A stretch of DNA of 64,000 nucleotides from Sphingomonas gellani (GCF_900110035.1 NZ_FOCF01000003.1:310001-374000), one strand, 5' to 3'. Shown: positions 37,912 through 48,810, counted from the first letter of the stretch. Numbers and translations: made by a program. Notes: generated from the letters alone by a model not told the origin.

Positions 37912-40698
37912 CTATTTCGCCTCGGCGCTGGCCGGGCCGTAGAGCAGGCCGTTGAACAGAAGTTTGAACGTCGCATAGGGCTGCGCGCGCTGGGTCACTT
38001 CCGGTCCCATGGCGAACAGCTTGCCGCGACCGAGATCGACCTCGCTGACCGCCACCGTGCCCTTCAACCGCTCCTGCCCGACCGCCCAGCCGCTGCGCAG
38101 CGGGTTCGCGCTGTCGAAGGTGACGATCGGCGTCGCACCCGCAGCGGGGACGAAGGGCTGGCTTTCGTCGAAGAACATGTCGACGCTGGGTGTCATGCCA
38201 AAGGCGAGCGGCTTGGTCGTGTCGACGCGCGCCGCGACCAGCGAGCCGGGGATGTAGAACAGCTTGTGATCGAGCGCGGTGAGCGAGCCATCCGCCTTCT
38301 TGGTCACCAGCGCGGGCGTGATCGCGGGCGACAGCATCGACGCCAGCGTATTCGCGCTGCCGACGGTGATGACGGTGCCGCCCGCCCTGGCGAACGCGTC
38401 GATCGCGGGCAGCGACTTGTCGCGCGTCACCTCGCCCAGCCAGGATCGATAGTCCGCCGGGATCGCCTCCGACTTGGGCATCTCGAACCGGTAGCCGCCG
38501 GGATAGGCGCCGCCGCGTTCGACCGGCACCGTGCCGTCGGCGAACACCAGCGCGTCGTACTTCGTATTGAGGTTCCCCGCGTCCAGTTCCTGCGGATAGA
38601 CGACCTTGAACGGGAATTCGAACTGTTCGAGCAGCCAGCGGGTCCAGCCTGCGGGCATGATGCCGCCATAGCGATCGACCAGCCCGATCCTGACCGGCTT
38701 CAACGGCATCATGGCGCCTGCGGGTGCGCGTGCGACCTTGTACGCGTCGACGCCCAGGGGGGCGGACTGCGCGATGATCGACGCCGCCTGCGCGGAGGCC
38801 GGGATCCACAGCGCTCCGGGGGTCAGCGTCGTTCGGCCCGTCGTGGTCGCGGTCGTGATCCACGACACCGGAACGCCCGCCTTCAACAGCCGGTTGGTCA
38901 GGATGAAGCCGTTATTGGTCTCGTGCCCGACGACCCAGCCCGCATTGCCGGAGCCGAGAACGCGGCCCGGCGGCGGCGTCAGCAGATCGGCCGTGACCGG
39001 CGTCAGCTTCGGCGGGGCGTCGTCCAGCACGCGGTCATATTGGACACCCATCTGATAGGCGAGGGTGTAGCCGGTGATGTCATAGGGCGCCTTGGGCGGG
39101 CCGCCCGGATATTCGGCGTCGTGGGGGTGATCCTGCGGCTCGAACATGTCGAGGACATGGGGGCGATACGCCTGCGCGGTCCGCACGACATAGCTGCCGG
39201 CGGGATAGCGCCTGCCCCCCGCACTAAAGGCCGCATCGGCACGCTCCACGTCGACGCCGTTCTTCAACAGCGTGTTGAGGAAGGTGATGGTGGTCGGCAT
39301 GTCACGCTGCGTCGGCGGCAGGACATAGGCGCGCGGATCGCGCCGGGCGGGATCGCGCAGCACCTTGGCATAGAGCTCGGGGGCGACCATCCCCTCGCGC
39401 GCGCGGCTGTTGTACCCGACAAAGCCTTCGTCGGCCTTGTTCGCCTTGCCCGCTTCCTTCAGCGCGTCGACATCCTTGGGCGTGGTCGTCCAGCTGTCAC
39501 GACTGCCCCGTTCGATTGCCTCATGGCCCATGCGCCAGATGTTCAGGAGCAGGCGTTCGCGGTTGCGGGCGGCATAGTCCATCACCGCCCGATCGAGGGA
39601 ATATTGATATTCCAGGCTGTCTTTCAGGTGCCAGTCCCGCGGCCCGATCGGCAGCGTCTCGTCGTTGCGGGCGAGCTGCGTGTCGGCGATCAGCGGGATC
39701 TTCTCCGGCGTCGGGCCGCCGATGATCTCCGTCAACAGGCCGATCGAGTTGTGGAAATAGGCGATCGATCGCACCATGCCATTGTGCCACGTCGAATACG
39801 GTGCGGCCGATCGCGCGCCCGATCCCGGCTTGTCCTCCGCGACCAGGCGGCTGTGCATCGCCGCACCGACTTCCTGCAACTCGTTCATGACCAGCGGCGC
39901 GTAATTGTAGTTGAACGGATCCCGGAACGGGGGAACGAACACGACCATCCCGGCGGGGCCGGTCTGGTGCTGGTTGAAGATGATCTGCGGGAACCATTGG
40001 CGAAAGAACACGCGGTTCACCGCCACGGTCTCCGGCATCTGCGCCATGAAGCTGTCGCGGTTGTTATCGTGGCCGACATACTTCTGGTACAGGCGCGGAA
40101 TGGTGCGGAACTCGCGCGTTTTCGGGTCCTTGTTGCGCATGTACCAGTCGGCGACCAGTTGCAGGCCGTCAGGATTGTCCTGGCCGAACAGGACGATCTC
40201 CTCGTCCAGAATGCGCTTGGTTTCCGCATCCTGACCGGTCAGCATGCGGTACAGGACGTGGATCTGGCTCTGCGTCGTCACCGTCTCGGTCGCGTGCAGC
40301 CCGGCGTCGATCCACACGACCGCGCGCCCCTCCGCCGCCATCGCCTTCGCCTGATCCTCGGTCACGCCCTCCGCCTTGGCGAGCCGGCGCGCGATGTCGC
40401 GGTAATGGTCCAGCCGCGCCAGGTTCGCGGGCGACGAGACGATCGCGACCCACATGGTGCGACCCTCGGCGGACTTGCCGATGTCGATCAGCTTCATGCG
40501 ATCGGACGCGGCGGCCAGTTTTTTCAGATAGCTTTCATAGGCGTCGTAATTGGCCAGGTAATAGTCGCTGCCCGGCTCGGTCGAGAATGCTTCCGCGGGG
40601 GAGGGGATTGCGCCCGGCGCCTTGGGCGTGATCGGATCGGCAAGCGCCGGCATGGAAAGCGTCAGCGCTGCGACGCCGAGCAGGAGCGCAGGTTTCAT
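37912..40698 (-). CDS. Secreted M14-family zinc carboxypeptidase-like protein
   Basis: A 928-residue protein with signal peptide MKPALLLGVAALTLSMPALA. The N-terminal M14 domain has the HxxE zinc motif in GLHATETV, GQDNPDGLQL and GHDNNRDSF; the C-terminal half is an extra region with a glutamine-amidotransferase-like fold seen in related large M14 proteins. ATG 40698 is favoured because GGGGG lies 9 bp upstream; an ATG at 40707 directly touches that stretch. It ends about 250 bp before a TonB receptor on the same strand and probably trims peptides for uptake. Confidence 0.88.
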   Translation of the reverse strand: MKPALLLGVAALTLSMPALADPITPKAPGAIPSPAEAFSTEPGSDYYLANYDAYESYLKKLAAASDRMKLIDIGKSAEGRTMWVAIVSSPANLARLDHYRDIARRLAKAEGVTEDQAKAMAAEGRAVVWIDAGLHATETVTTQSQIHVLYRMLTGQDAETKRILDEEIVLFGQDNPDGLQLVADWYMRNKDPKTREFRTIPRLYQKYVGHDNNRDSFMAQMPETVAVNRVFFRQWFPQIIFNQHQTGPAGMVVFVPPFRDPFNYNYAPLVMNELQEVGAAMHSRLVAEDKPGSGARSAAPYSTWHNGMVRSIAYFHNSIGLLTEIIGGPTPEKIPLIADTQLARNDETLPIGPRDWHLKDSLEYQYSLDRAVMDYAARNRERLLLNIWRMGHEAIERGSRDSWTTTPKDVDALKEAGKANKADEGFVGYNSRAREGMVAPELYAKVLRDPARRDPRAYVLPPTQRDMPTTITFLNTLLKNGVDVERADAAFSAGGRRYPAGSYVVRTAQAYRPHVLDMFEPQDHPHDAEYPGGPPKAPYDITGYTLAYQMGVQYDRVLDDAPPKLTPVTADLLTPPPGRVLGSGNAGWVVGHETNNGFILTNRLLKAGVPVSWITTATTTGRTTLTPGALWIPASAQAASIIAQSAPLGVDAYKVARAPAGAMMPLKPVRIGLVDRYGGIMPAGWTRWLLEQFEFPFKVVYPQELDAGNLNTKYDALVFADGTVPVERGGAYPGGYRFEMPKSEAIPADYRSWLGEVTRDKSLPAIDAFARAGGTVITVGSANTLASMLSPAITPALVTKKADGSLTALDHKLFYIPGSLVAARVDTTKPLAFGMTPSVDMFFDESQPFVPAAGATPIVTFDSANPLRSGWAVGQERLKGTVAVSEVDLGRGKLFAMGPEVTQRAQPYATFKLLFNGLLYGPASAEAK

Positions 40699-40782
40699 CG
40701 TCGTCATCCCCCAAATAGCCGGTCCCTACGGCCATTGACGCACGGATCGGGTTGTCCCGCACCCCGCTCGCGGTAATTTATT

Positions 40783-42180
40783 TCACGCGGGCACGATGTC
40801 GAAGGCCACGGTGATGCGGGGCTCGTCGCCGGTGAACGGCTCGGTCCCGTGCCACAGATAGGATGGGAACAGCGCGAGCATGCCGGGTTCCGGTCGGATG
40901 CGGCGAAACGGGGGCAGCGGCCGCGCGGTGGGAATGCCCGGGCGCCCGAAGGCGAGCCAACCCTCCGGCTCCCGCGCAACCGCCTTTGGCAGTGCGACGT
41001 AGAAGGCGCTGGATAGCCACCCGGCGGGATGAACGTGATCGGTGTGGAAGCCGCCGGGCATCAGCCGCACCGACCATGCGCCGGCAAAGCGCCAGCGACC
41101 CGTGTTGCGGCGGCGTACCGGATCGTCGCCATGGCCCAGTGCGGGCAGACGGGTGTCGAGCGTGGTCGTCAGGGCCGCGAACAGCGCGCGGATGACAGGC
41201 GTCTCCAACCGGGTCAGGTCGACCTGTGTCTGGCTGCCGTGGCGAAGCGACTGTTCGAGCGGGTGGGTGCGCCAGCCATGGAGAGCGGCCAGCGCCGCGC
41301 TAAGCTCCGACAGAAAGGCATCGAGGTCGCTCCAGCCCGCCGGGCACGCGATCAGGCCGGCGGAGACAAGGGCCGGGTCCTCGGCCAGCGCCCGGTGGCG
41401 CGGGTCGCCCGTCAGCCGCCATGCGGTCGCCAGCAGCGACAGGGCCGCCTGATTGTCGGGCTCTGCGGCAACCACGCGCTCCGCGAGCGAGGCCGCTTCG
41501 CCGCCGCGGTCCAGGTGGATCAGCGCCTCCACCGCCGCGCGCGCGGCATCGGCGGAGGCGGGCGCGGCACGCAGGGCGGCGGTGGCATGGTGGAGCTGCG
41601 CCGGCGCATCGCCGGTCCGCCCGGCCAGACCGGCGGCCATCAGGTGCAGCGCCGGTATCGCGCCCCCGCGGGCGAGTGCTGTCTGGACGACCTGCCTCGC
41701 GTGGTCCGCGCGTCCGATCGCCGCCAGCACGGTGGCGCGGACCAGCGCCAGATCGGGAGTGTCGGGCGCGGCATCCAGCGCGCGCATCGCCGCGGCCGGG
41801 TCGGCGGTGCGCATCCAGCGCAATTGCGCGAGGTCGCGATGCGCCACGGCATAGGCTGGGCGGCGGCGCAACGCCTGTTCGAACGCGCGGTCGGCGTCGT
41901 CGAGCTGCCCAAGGCCCTGCAGGGCACGCGCGTGGACGAGCCATGTCTCGGGCGCGTCGCCACCCTTCGCGAACGCGCGCGCGCTCGCCTCCGCCGCTGC
42001 CGCGAAGTCTCCGAGATCGCCCAGCGTCGAGGCCAGATTGTGCTCGGCCACCGAACTGTCCGGACGCACCCGCGCCGCCTGTTCATACGCACGCGCCGCA
42101 CCGGCAAGATCGCCAGAAGCTTTCAGCGCGGCCGCACGCGCGGCCCAGTCGATAGGGTCTGATGACGTGCCGACGGTCAT
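40783..42180 (-). CDS. TPR protein with C-terminal putative 2-oxoglutarate/Fe(II) oxygenase domain
   Basis: A 465-residue protein. Residues 1 to about 260 are tetratricopeptide-like repeats (AYEQAARVRPDSSVAEHNLASTLGDLGD, AFEQALRRRPAYAVAHRDLAQL). The C-terminus has an HxD pair in GGFHTDHVHP, then WLSSAFYVALP, a distal His in FPSYLWHGTEPF and the Arg in EPRITVAFDIV, the metal and 2-oxoglutarate ligands of a putative 2OG-Fe(II) oxygenase family. It lies about 100 bp downstream of the MFS sugar transporter. The TPRs suggest a protein substrate or partner; none is known. Confidence 0.82.
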   Translation of the reverse strand: MTVGTSSDPIDWAARAAALKASGDLAGAARAYEQAARVRPDSSVAEHNLASTLGDLGDFAAAAEASARAFAKGGDAPETWLVHARALQGLGQLDDADRAFEQALRRRPAYAVAHRDLAQLRWMRTADPAAAMRALDAAPDTPDLALVRATVLAAIGRADHARQVVQTALARGGAIPALHLMAAGLAGRTGDAPAQLHHATAALRAAPASADAARAAVEALIHLDRGGEAASLAERVVAAEPDNQAALSLLATAWRLTGDPRHRALAEDPALVSAGLIACPAGWSDLDAFLSELSAALAALHGWRTHPLEQSLRHGSQTQVDLTRLETPVIRALFAALTTTLDTRLPALGHGDDPVRRRNTGRWRFAGAWSVRLMPGGFHTDHVHPAGWLSSAFYVALPKAVAREPEGWLAFGRPGIPTARPLPPFRRIRPEPGMLALFPSYLWHGTEPFTGDEPRITVAFDIVPA

Positions 42181-42281
42181 GACCCGCCGATCCTAGCCAC
42201 GACCAACGACCCGCGTCGATGGGTGATCGGATCGCCGGGCATGTTCGACACGGGCTGCGCGCTGGGTTGGGCAAGCGAACG

Positions 42282-43805
42282 CTAGTTCGGAACGGGCGGG
42301 ACGCGCACGCTGTTCAACTTAGGACGGACCCTCAACATGGCCGCTGCCGCGCCAACCAGGGTGACAGCGGCGAACGCCATGGTCCAGATCGGCTGGTCGG
42401 GAAAAAACCACTTCATGATGGTGCCCATCACCGTGGCCACCAGCAGCTGCGGCAGAACCACGAAGACGTTGAACAGGCCCATATAGATGCCGAGTTTTCG
42501 CTGAGGCAGACTCGACGCGAGAATCGCGTAGGGCATGGCAAGGATGGACGACCAAGCGATCCCGATGCCCACCTCGCTCGCCAGCAGCCAGCGAGGATCG
42601 CGGATGACCAGGAAGCTGGCGAACCCTGCCGCACCGCATAGCAGGCCGACGATGTGCGTTCGCACCCGGCCGATGCGCCGCGACAGTGCCGGCAGCAGCA
42701 TGAGCGCGGACACGGCGGCGATCCCGTTATAGGTCGCGAACAGCGCGTCGACCCAGTTCGCGCCCTGCTGGTAAGCAGGGCTGGTCGGGTCCGGCGCGCC
42801 GAAGAAGCTGCGGGTGACGACCGGAGTGGTGTTGATCCACATGATGAACAGCGCGGACCAGCTGAAGAATTGCGCCACCGACAGCCGCTTCATCAGGGGC
42901 GGCATGCCGGCGAAGTCGCCGATGATATGGCCCAGCATCCCCGCGGCATGGCCGTGCCTCGCGCGCCGGATCGCCAGCGCGCCCGCACCGCCATAAGCGA
43001 GCAGCAGCGCACCGAGTAGGTAAAGCTCCTTCTCCAGCCCAGCGGCCCAGCACGTGGCGGCCACCGCGACACCGGCCGCGGCCCAACCCAGGCTTGCGCC
43101 ATAGTCATGTCCGGACAGGTCGGGTTGTGCGTGCTCGATGCCGGCACCCGCGTCGAAGCGCGCCATTTCCTCCGGGGAGTATTCGCGCGTGGTCAGCACC
43201 GTCCAGATCACCGACGCGAGGGACACGACAGCCCCGAACCAGAATGCGAAGCGGACGGTGTCGGGCAGCGCGCCGCGCGCCGCGACGTTGGACACGCCCA
43301 GATGTTCGAGCGCCCATGGAAAGATCGACCCAGCGACCGCACCGGCGCCGATGAACGCGGTCTGCACGGCATAGCCGGCGGCGTGCTGGTCCTTGTCCAG
43401 CATGTCCCCGACAAAAGCGCGGAAAGGCTCCATGGACACGTTGAGCGAGGCGTCCAATACCCACAGCATCGTCGCGGCGAACAGCAGGCCGGGCGCGAGC
43501 GGCATCAGCACGAGCGCCAGAGCCGCGAGCACGGCCCCGGCCAGGAAATAGGGGCGTCGGCGACCGAGCCGTCCCAGCCACGTCCGATCGGACAAATGGC
43601 CGATGATCGGCTGCACCAGCAGGCCGGTGAGCGGCGCCGCCACCCATAAGGCAGGCAGATCGTCCAGATTGGTACCGAGCGACTGGAAGATGCGGCTCAT
43701 ATTCGCGTTCTGGAGGGCAAAACCGATCTGGATGCCGAAAAAGCCGAACGATATGTTCCAGAGCCCGCTCCAGCTCTGGCGGGGGCGGGCGAGGGTGGCG
43801 GTCAT
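42282..43805 (-). CDS. MFS sugar transporter (maltose/sucrose type)
   Basis: A 507-residue major facilitator protein with about 12 membrane segments. [26 protein letters not shown] near the start and [23 protein letters not shown] in the first cytoplasmic loop match the GPH/SLC45-like family that takes up maltose or sucrose. Its start (ATG 43805) overlaps the halogenase stop as ATGA. With amylase and glucosidase upstream in the same run, maltose or maltodextrin uptake across the inner membrane is the likely role, comparable to the MFS sugar permeases of other TonB-linked maltodextrin loci. Confidence 0.9.
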   Translation of the reverse strand: MTATLARPRQSWSGLWNISFGFFGIQIGFALQNANMSRIFQSLGTNLDDLPALWVAAPLTGLLVQPIIGHLSDRTWLGRLGRRRPYFLAGAVLAALALVLMPLAPGLLFAATMLWVLDASLNVSMEPFRAFVGDMLDKDQHAAGYAVQTAFIGAGAVAGSIFPWALEHLGVSNVAARGALPDTVRFAFWFGAVVSLASVIWTVLTTREYSPEEMARFDAGAGIEHAQPDLSGHDYGASLGWAAAGVAVAATCWAAGLEKELYLLGALLLAYGGAGALAIRRARHGHAAGMLGHIIGDFAGMPPLMKRLSVAQFFSWSALFIMWINTTPVVTRSFFGAPDPTSPAYQQGANWVDALFATYNGIAAVSALMLLPALSRRIGRVRTHIVGLLCGAAGFASFLVIRDPRWLLASEVGIGIAWSSILAMPYAILASSLPQRKLGIYMGLFNVFVVLPQLLVATVMGTIMKWFFPDQPIWTMAFAAVTLVGAAAAMLRVRPKLNSVRVPPVPN

Positions 43806-45319
43806 GCGATCTCCCGCGATGTGCGCGGCGTTCCCGCCCGCTGCGGAAGCACGGCGGTCTGGGGGCGAAAGTTCAGGAGACAGCGGTCGAGCAGCCGGTC
43901 GATAGCGGGCAGATCGACCGGTGATGGTGCGGCGTGCAACCGGGCGGGCTCCGGGAACACGCCGTACCCAGCGAACAGGCAGCCCCACGACAAGGGCGCG
44001 TAATAACCGCCGATGTCGAGCCGCTGCACTTCCGCCGGCAGATCGCGCCCGGTGAACCAGGCCGTCATCATCGCCTTCAGCGTGTCGGACAGGCGGTCAT
44101 GACCGGCATTGTCGCGCCAGAAATCCGTGTCGGCGCGCTGGTTCATCCGGTAATGCGCGACGATATAGTCGCGTATGCCCTCGTACCGGCGTGCGATGCG
44201 GGCGTTGAAGTCATCACGCCCGGCAGTGGTGAAGCCATGAGCCTCCAGTGCGTCGATGAACCCTTCTACCGTTGCCTGGACCATGTGCAGGGCCGTGGCC
44301 TCCAGCGGCTCGATGAATCCTTGCGCCAGACCAACCGCCAGGCAGTTGCCGACCCAGCTTCGATCCACGCGGCCGACCTTCATGGACAGATGGCGTACCG
44401 GGGCATCGTCCGGCAGCAGGAGGTGGGCGCGCAACTCCGCCGCCGCCCCATCCGGGGACACGTAGCGGCTGGCATAGACATAACCGTTGCCGGTGCGCGT
44501 GGTCAGCGGGATGCGCCACGCCCAACCATGGTTCAGCGCCGTGGCGGTGGTGTGCACCTCCGGACCAGCGGGATCGGCAGGTGTCGGGACCACCACCGCG
44601 CGGTCACAGAACAGGTTGTCCGCGAACGGCAGGAACGACTCGCCCAGCGCCTGCTGGATCAGGACGCCGCCAAAACCGCTGGCATCCACGAACAGATCGC
44701 CCAGGATCGCCTCTCCGTCCTCGACCAGGACGCTCGCGATGTCGCCGCCCTCCGTGATGAGAACGTCCTCGACCCGCCGCCTCAGGTGCGTGACCCCTCT
44801 CGCGGTCGCCCACTCGGCCAGGAACGCGCCGACCAGATGGGCGTCAAAATGATAGCCGTAGCCCGGGCCGAACGGAAAATGCGCGGGCGCAAGCGGTGCC
44901 AGCCTTTGGCTGGCGAGCCTTGTCGACAGGAAGAACCGGTCGGGATGTGCCTCCACATCGTGCCCCAGGCGGCGCGCCAGGGTGCTGTGATGAAAGGCCG
45001 CCTCCGTATGCAGGTCCGCCGGTCCCGCGAAAGGATGGAAGTAGCTTTGATGGCCCGGCCGGTCCGACCAGCCGCGAAACGCGATGCCCACCTTGTAGGT
45101 CGCGTGGCACGCGGCCATCCATGTGGACTCCGGGATGCCCAGCCGATCAAAAAAAGCGCGCAACTGCGGCGTCGAGCCCTCACCCACGCCGACGATCGGT
45201 ATGTCGGGTGCCTCCACCACCGTGATCGCCGAGGCCGGCCAGGCGCGCGCCATCAGGCACGCGGCCATCCAGCCGGCCGTGCCGCCGCCCAGTATGACGA
45301 TCCGGTCCGGTGGTGCCAT
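43802..45319 (-). CDS. Flavin-dependent tryptophan-halogenase-family protein (first copy)
   Basis: A 505-residue flavoprotein. The FAD motif GGGTAGW is at residues 11-17; Lys76 in TYKVGIAF matches the catalytic lysine of PrnA-type halogenases; GWAWRIP (residues 264-270) is the WxWxIP signature; Glu339 in [10 protein letters not shown] matches the second catalytic residue. All parts needed for FADH2-dependent halogenation are present. The gene overlaps the MFS transporter and starts 5 bp after the GH13 glucosidase stop, so it is embedded in a maltodextrin operon. Related enzymes from sphingomonads and Xanthomonas act on indoles in vitro; the natural substrate is unknown. Confidence 0.9.
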   Translation of the reverse strand: MAPPDRIVILGGGTAGWMAACLMARAWPASAITVVEAPDIPIVGVGEGSTPQLRAFFDRLGIPESTWMAACHATYKVGIAFRGWSDRPGHQSYFHPFAGPADLHTEAAFHHSTLARRLGHDVEAHPDRFFLSTRLASQRLAPLAPAHFPFGPGYGYHFDAHLVGAFLAEWATARGVTHLRRRVEDVLITEGGDIASVLVEDGEAILGDLFVDASGFGGVLIQQALGESFLPFADNLFCDRAVVVPTPADPAGPEVHTTATALNHGWAWRIPLTTRTGNGYVYASRYVSPDGAAAELRAHLLLPDDAPVRHLSMKVGRVDRSWVGNCLAVGLAQGFIEPLEATALHMVQATVEGFIDALEAHGFTTAGRDDFNARIARRYEGIRDYIVAHYRMNQRADTDFWRDNAGHDRLSDTLKAMMTAWFTGRDLPAEVQRLDIGGYYAPLSWGCLFAGYGVFPEPARLHAAPSPVDLPAIDRLLDRCLLNFRPQTAVLPQRAGTPRTSREIA

Positions 45320-45324
45320 GCCGG

Positions 45325-46908
45325 TCAGCCGGCCTGCACGACAAGCGCGGCGTAGGGGGGCAGGTGATCGCTTCCATCCAGGCCACTTGCGATCAGGGGC
45401 GTGCCGCCGACCGGCGTGTACGGGGCCGATTGCCCGGACAGGTTGAAGACGCAGACCAGCTGCTCGTCGCCCATGCTGCGCTCAAAGGCGAGAACCTGAT
45501 CGTCACACCGCAGGATCGTCACGGTGCCGGTCGACAGCGCCGGATGCGCGCGGCGCAGCGCCAGCACGCGCCGGGTCCAGGCGAGCATGGATGTCGGATC
45601 ATCCTCCTGCCGGTCGACGGCCAATGCGCCGTGATCGGGTCCGGCGGGCAGCCAGGGCGTGCCCGTGGAAAAGCCCAGATGCGGTGCGTCCGCCTGCCAC
45701 GGCATCGGGGTTCGCGCGCCATCGCGTGACAGGGTCAGCGGCCAGTTGGCGATCGCCTCCGGATCCTTCAGGTCCTCGAACGCAATGTCGACCTGGGTCA
45801 AGCCCAGCTCCTCTCCATAATAGAGGATGATGTTGCCGCGCAGACAGGCCAACAGCAACATCTTCGCGCGCGCGAAAAGCTGGCGGTGTTCCGGTGCGCA
45901 CCAGCGCGAGACGGCGCGGGGCGCGTCGTGGTTCTCCAGCGCCCAGCTGGGCCAGCCGACGCCCGGCTCATCCGGCCAGCTTGCCAGCGCATCGCGAACT
46001 CCCGCCGGCGTCAGTTCGCGGGCGTAGAGGAAGTCGAAGCCATAGGCGCTGTCCAACCTTTTACCGCCGGCGGTGAACAGCTTCATCTCGCGGTCGGCGT
46101 CGGCGCCGCCGACCTCCGCCACGGTGAAGCGGGCATCGTGACTGTCCAACAACGCGCGGATCCGCTCCAAGAATGCTGGTATGGCAGCATGGCTCTGATT
46201 GTGCAGGTGCTGTTGGAAATCGAACGGGCGGCTCCGGATGCAGCCATCGTCAGGCGCGGCAGGATTATCCCGCAGCGCCGGGTCGTGCATCAGGAAGTTG
46301 ATTGCATCGAGGCGGAAACCGTCGACACCGCGCGCCAGCCAGAAACCGGCGGTGTCCAGCAACGCGTCCTGAACGGCCGGATTATGGCCGTTGATCTGTG
46401 GTTGCTGCGACAGGAAATTGTGCAGGTAATATTGCCCACGCCGGGCGTCCCAGGTCCAGGCGGGGCCGCCGAACACCGATTGCCAGTTGTTGGGCGGGCT
46501 GCCGTCGGGCTTCGCATTGGCCCAGACATACCAGTCGGCATGCGGACCGGCACGGTCCTGTCGGCTGCTCTGGAACCACGCATGTCGGTCGGACGTGTGG
46601 GACCATACCTGATCGATGATGACCTTCAGCCCCAGCGCGTGCGCGCGGGCGACCAGGGCGTCGAAATCGTCCAGCGTGCCGAAGATCGGGTCGACACCGC
46701 GATAATCGGCCACGTCATAGCCGAAATCCACCTGAGGGCTGGTGAAGAAGGGGGATAGCCAGATCGCGTCCACGCCAAGGCTGGCGACATGGTCGAGCCG
46801 CTGGGTCACTCCCGGAAGATCGCCGATGCCGTCGCCATTCGTGTCCGCGAAACTGCGCGGATAGATCTGATAGGTGGTCGCGCCCCGCCACCAGGTGCCG
46901 CCGCTCAT
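45325..46908 (-). CDS. GH13 alpha-glucosidase
   Basis: A 527-residue cytoplasm- or periplasm-located glucosidase without an obvious signal peptide. The catalytic triad is Asp201 (DGFRLDAINF), Glu265 (AEVGG) and Asp328 (ENHDAPR). Its short form and the TYQIYPRSFADTNGDGIGDLPG start match alpha-glucosidases that release glucose from maltose and short maltodextrins. ATG 46908 overlaps the amylase stop as ATGA; an ATG 21 bp upstream lies inside the amylase gene. It is second in the operon. Confidence 0.94.
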   Translation of the reverse strand: MSGGTWWRGATTYQIYPRSFADTNGDGIGDLPGVTQRLDHVASLGVDAIWLSPFFTSPQVDFGYDVADYRGVDPIFGTLDDFDALVARAHALGLKVIIDQVWSHTSDRHAWFQSSRQDRAGPHADWYVWANAKPDGSPPNNWQSVFGGPAWTWDARRGQYYLHNFLSQQPQINGHNPAVQDALLDTAGFWLARGVDGFRLDAINFLMHDPALRDNPAAPDDGCIRSRPFDFQQHLHNQSHAAIPAFLERIRALLDSHDARFTVAEVGGADADREMKLFTAGGKRLDSAYGFDFLYARELTPAGVRDALASWPDEPGVGWPSWALENHDAPRAVSRWCAPEHRQLFARAKMLLLACLRGNIILYYGEELGLTQVDIAFEDLKDPEAIANWPLTLSRDGARTPMPWQADAPHLGFSTGTPWLPAGPDHGALAVDRQEDDPTSMLAWTRRVLALRRAHPALSTGTVTILRCDDQVLAFERSMGDEQLVCVFNLSGQSAPYTPVGGTPLIASGLDGSDHLPPYAALVVQAG

Positions 46909-48722
46909 CGCGCGGCTCCGATGCGACACACGGCATAGCCGAGCGGGGCAAGCCTGACACGCAGCGATCCGGGTGCGCTGGGCTTCGTGGCGCAGCCGGC
47001 GCCGGCCAGCGTGGCGACCGCGCCATCGGTGCCGATCTCCACCTGCCGATCCAGAGCCGTCGTTGCGGTGTTGAAAGCGACAAGCACCTCCTGCCCGGTG
47101 GTCGGGTCGAAGCGGGAGATAGCGAGCAACCCCGGCTTCTCCTCCCGCGCGCGCATGACCTGGCGCCCGCGCGTCAACGCCGGGGTGGAGAGACGCAGCC
47201 GGGCGAGTGTCGCGATCTGGCGGAACAGGGGATTGTCCCGACCGAAATGCGCGGTGGCGGTGGTCGTGGCCGTACCGATCAGGCGGTTGTCGTTGTAGGA
47301 TGGAACCCGGCTGGGGAACATGTCCTCTCGCGCGTCTTGGTCGCCGCCGTCCCCGACAAAGCCCTGCTCGTCGCCGGCATAGATAGTCGGAACCCCGCGA
47401 AGCGTCATCAGCATGGCGTCGGCCAGCATCACGCGCGCCATCACTTCCTCGTCGCCAGCCTTCGGGAACGCGCGGCGTACTTCGGTGGCAAAGCGGCCAT
47501 CGTCATGATTGCCCGTGAAGGTCGGCAGCTGAAGCGGCGTGTCCGGCCCGCCGCCATACAGGGCGTCGGCGGCGAACAGCGTTTCGAACACGTCGGTGCC
47601 CCGCGTTCCGGCGACCGTGTCGACCACCGCCTGACGCAACCCGAAATCCAGCACGGCCGGATAGGCGTCGACGCGAGTGAAGCGTGCCAGGGCGGCGGGG
47701 CTGGAATCGTGCACCTCCCCGAAGATGTGGAAGTTGGGGATGTTCCTTGCCCGCGCGCGCGCCTGCATCGCCGGGATGAACGCCTGCCAGAACTCCGGAT
47801 TGACGTGGCGCGCGGTGTCGATGCGGAATCCGTCGATGCCGAACCTGTCGATCCACCCGCCGAAGATGTCAATCATCCCCGACACGACGCGCGGGTTCTC
47901 CGTCATCAGGTCGTCGAGCCCGAAGAAATCGCCGGTTGTTGAGCTTTCGCCCGAAAAGGTCGAATTGCCGCGATTATGGTAGAAGATCGGGTCGTTCAGC
48001 CATTCTGGCGACTTGGCATGCTCCCCCCCCTTCGGGACGAACGGCGTGTAGGCGTAACGCGGGTCGGTCAGCTTCGCGAAGTTGGCGGCAGTGACCACGG
48101 CGTCGCCGGCAAATCCCGCATTGATCGCGGGTCCGGTGACGCCGCCCTTGCGGGTGTAGGGATAATCTGCGCGAGAGCGATACGCGCAATCGTCACACTC
48201 GGCATAGCGGATCACGTCTGCCGTGTGGTTGACGATGATGTCCATGTAGACCTTGATGCCACGCGCGTGCGCGGCGTCGACCAGCGTTTTGAAATCCGCA
48301 TCGATGCCGAAATGCGGGTCGACATGCTCGAAATCGGTGATCCAGTATCCGTGATAGCCGGCGGATTCGTGACCGGCCGGACCCTGGACGGGCTTGTTCC
48401 GAAAGATCGGCCCGACCCAGACCGCGGTGGCGCCCAGCGCCTGGATGTAATCCAGCCGCCGCAACAGCCCCTTCAGGTCGCCGCCATGGTAGAAGCCCTT
48501 GTCCGTGGGATCGAAGCCGGTGACGAGCCGGTCGCCGTTCAGGCCGCCACGATCGTTGGATTTGTCGCCATTGTCGAACCGGTCGGGGAGGAGGAAATAG
48601 ATCACCTCGTCCTGGGGTAGCCGGTCGCGATAGCTTTGCGCGGCCACGGGTGTAGCCAAGGCCGCCGCAGCCACCGCCGCCAGCGCTCGTCGCCAGCCTG
48701 TTCTGCCCCAACGCGCCATCAT
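46905..48722 (-). CDS. Exported GH13 alpha-amylase
   Basis: A 605-residue amylase with signal peptide (MMARWGRTGWRRALAAVAAAALATPVAAQ). The catalytic residues are Asp302 (DGFRIDTARH), Glu336 (FGEVHD) and Asp407 (TGNHDDGR). Four cysteines, two in AECDDC, may form disulphides. It should cut imported maltodextrins in the periplasm or starch at the surface. It is the first gene of the run amylase-glucosidase-halogenase-MFS, divergent from lacI, with the CATACGTATTCA site 77 bp upstream of its start. Confidence 0.94.
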   Translation of the reverse strand: MMARWGRTGWRRALAAVAAAALATPVAAQSYRDRLPQDEVIYFLLPDRFDNGDKSNDRGGLNGDRLVTGFDPTDKGFYHGGDLKGLLRRLDYIQALGATAVWVGPIFRNKPVQGPAGHESAGYHGYWITDFEHVDPHFGIDADFKTLVDAAHARGIKVYMDIIVNHTADVIRYAECDDCAYRSRADYPYTRKGGVTGPAINAGFAGDAVVTAANFAKLTDPRYAYTPFVPKGGEHAKSPEWLNDPIFYHNRGNSTFSGESSTTGDFFGLDDLMTENPRVVSGMIDIFGGWIDRFGIDGFRIDTARHVNPEFWQAFIPAMQARARARNIPNFHIFGEVHDSSPAALARFTRVDAYPAVLDFGLRQAVVDTVAGTRGTDVFETLFAADALYGGGPDTPLQLPTFTGNHDDGRFATEVRRAFPKAGDEEVMARVMLADAMLMTLRGVPTIYAGDEQGFVGDGGDQDAREDMFPSRVPSYNDNRLIGTATTTATAHFGRDNPLFRQIATLARLRLSTPALTRGRQVMRAREEKPGLLAISRFDPTTGQEVLVAFNTATTALDRQVEIGTDGAVATLAGAGCATKPSAPGSLRVRLAPLGYAVCRIGAAR

Positions 48723-48798
48723 TCCTCCCCAAGGCCGGCCTTGCGCCGCCGGCTCGCATGTCTCGTGCGGGTCCGGGTCACGAAAGGGAAGCGACCGG

Positions 48799-48810
48799 CA
48801 TACGTATTCA
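48799..48810 (+). promoter_or_regulatory. Predicted LacI operator, amylase operon / lacI
   Basis: The 12-mer CATACGTATTCA lies in the 154-bp spacer between the amylase and lacI starts. Its core ATACGTAT is a perfect palindrome, as expected for a dimeric LacI regulator. The identical 12-mer occurs at 54593-54604 and, on the other strand, at 58054-58065. Confidence 0.8.

Noticed and set aside
38266..40776. A plus-strand open frame of about 836 codons opposite the M14 peptidase
   Set aside because: Shadow frame: His/Arg/Val-rich with no family features.
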